Source of the DNA: Extensimonas vulgaris
Lineage (GTDB): Bacteria > Pseudomonadota > Gammaproteobacteria > Burkholderiales > Burkholderiaceae_C
NCBI RefSeq assembly: GCF_003337425.1
Contig: NZ_QPJU01000012.1
Coordinates: forward strand, 1 to 54,336
Direction of reading: 5' to 3'
DNA: 54,336 nucleotides
Positions within the stretch are counted from its first letter, which is position 1, and each line of letters opens with the position of its first letter. Of the stretch, positions 54,228-54,336 are shown one piece after another. The position numbers and the translations under genes were made by a program. The notes below the pieces were generated by a model that saw nothing but the letters and a program-made list of their open reading frames with translations, made no database searches and had not been told where the DNA came from.

Positions 54228-54336
54228 TAGTGTAGTGTTTTATTCTTGATGAAGCTTAAAATCTGGCTGGGATTTCATCGATTCACGATGATCCCCAAAA
54301 GGAGCCAGGCCATGCGGGTAGCCCCCAAAGTTGAAT
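54228..54336 (+). mobile_element. Left end of an IS630-family-like insertion sequence (cut by window edge)
   Basis: Begins with TA at 54228-54229 followed by GTGTAGTGTTTTATTCTTGA, close to the family A end TAGTGCAGTGTTTGATGCTTG. It contains the start of a transposase-like frame. TA target use and the transposase start are what I expect of IS630/Tc1-type elements. Only 109 bases are visible, so the family call is provisional. Confidence 0.6.
54312..54336 (+). CDS. Transposase start, IS630-like (partial)
   Basis: Eight codons, MRVAPKVE, after AAAAGGAGCCAGGCC, a strong ribosome-binding site. The start resembles IS630-type transposases of betaproteobacteria as I recall them (MRxAPxIxL). The sequence ends here, so the catalytic DDE residues cannot be seen. 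Confidence 0.5.

Overview
The window is GC-rich bacterial chromosome, most likely from a betaproteobacterium of the Burkholderiales, probably Comamonadaceae. The case rests on gene content and order (fds-type soluble formate dehydrogenase; rpsP-rimM-trmD-rplS; trxB divergent from ftsK-lolA-rarA; mdtABC plus a TolC-type gene), on ATGA-type stop/start overlaps, and on a short palindromic repeat (core like GATAGCTGCTAGCGCTT) that I associate from memory with Acidovorax/Comamonas relatives. No search was run.

Layout. 1-0.5 kb: 5' end of a dTDP-glucose 4,6-dehydratase gene and two identical tRNA-Val genes. 0.6-4.4 kb: a ZnuD-like TonB receptor, a small secreted-type protein and a crotonase-fold protein. 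4.4-14.1 kb: a formate module, with a ModE-HTH/periplasmic-binding-like regulator overlapping msrA, divergent from an oxalate/formate-type transporter and fdsG-fdsB-fdsA-fdhD-fdsD. 14.2-18.7 kb: an isoaspartyl methyltransferase-family gene, an FAH-family hydrolase, a split chromate transporter and an aldo/keto reductase. 18.7-22.9 kb: rlmB and bioA-bioD-bioF. 23-27.2 kb: a DegS-like protease, a two-helix K+ channel, a His/Gly/Pro-rich secreted protein, a CobD-like membrane protein and a Nudix hydrolase. 27.3-29.8 kb: rpsP-rimM-trmD-rplS. 29.8-33.2 kb: a GNAT acetyltransferase, a TM2 protein, pit with its DUF47 partner and a DUF486 protein. 33.2-36.8 kb: livHMGF without an adjacent livK. 37.2-43 kb: rarA, lolA, ftsK, trxB and tRNA-Ser. 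43.6-52.9 kb: an RND efflux operon with two different pumps, an adaptor and an outer-membrane channel. 53-54.3 kb: tRNA-His, a 13-bp tandem array, a MaoC-like dehydratase, a group II truncated haemoglobin, and the left end of an IS630-like element cut by the window edge.

The genes are mostly ordinary core and metabolic functions. What stands out is the spaces between them, which carry four dispersed repeat families. Family A: two TA-flanked ~165-bp near-palindromes whose ends resemble the IS630-like end at 54228. Family B: three ~167-170-bp near-palindromes. Family C: four ~75-bp palindromic units. Family D: six short REP-like palindromes, two of them inside genes. One family D copy encodes much of the LolA signal peptide. 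A and B sit end to end at 17.3-17.65 kb, apparently sharing one TA. I see no CRISPR array, prophage, secretion system or convincing new defence system.
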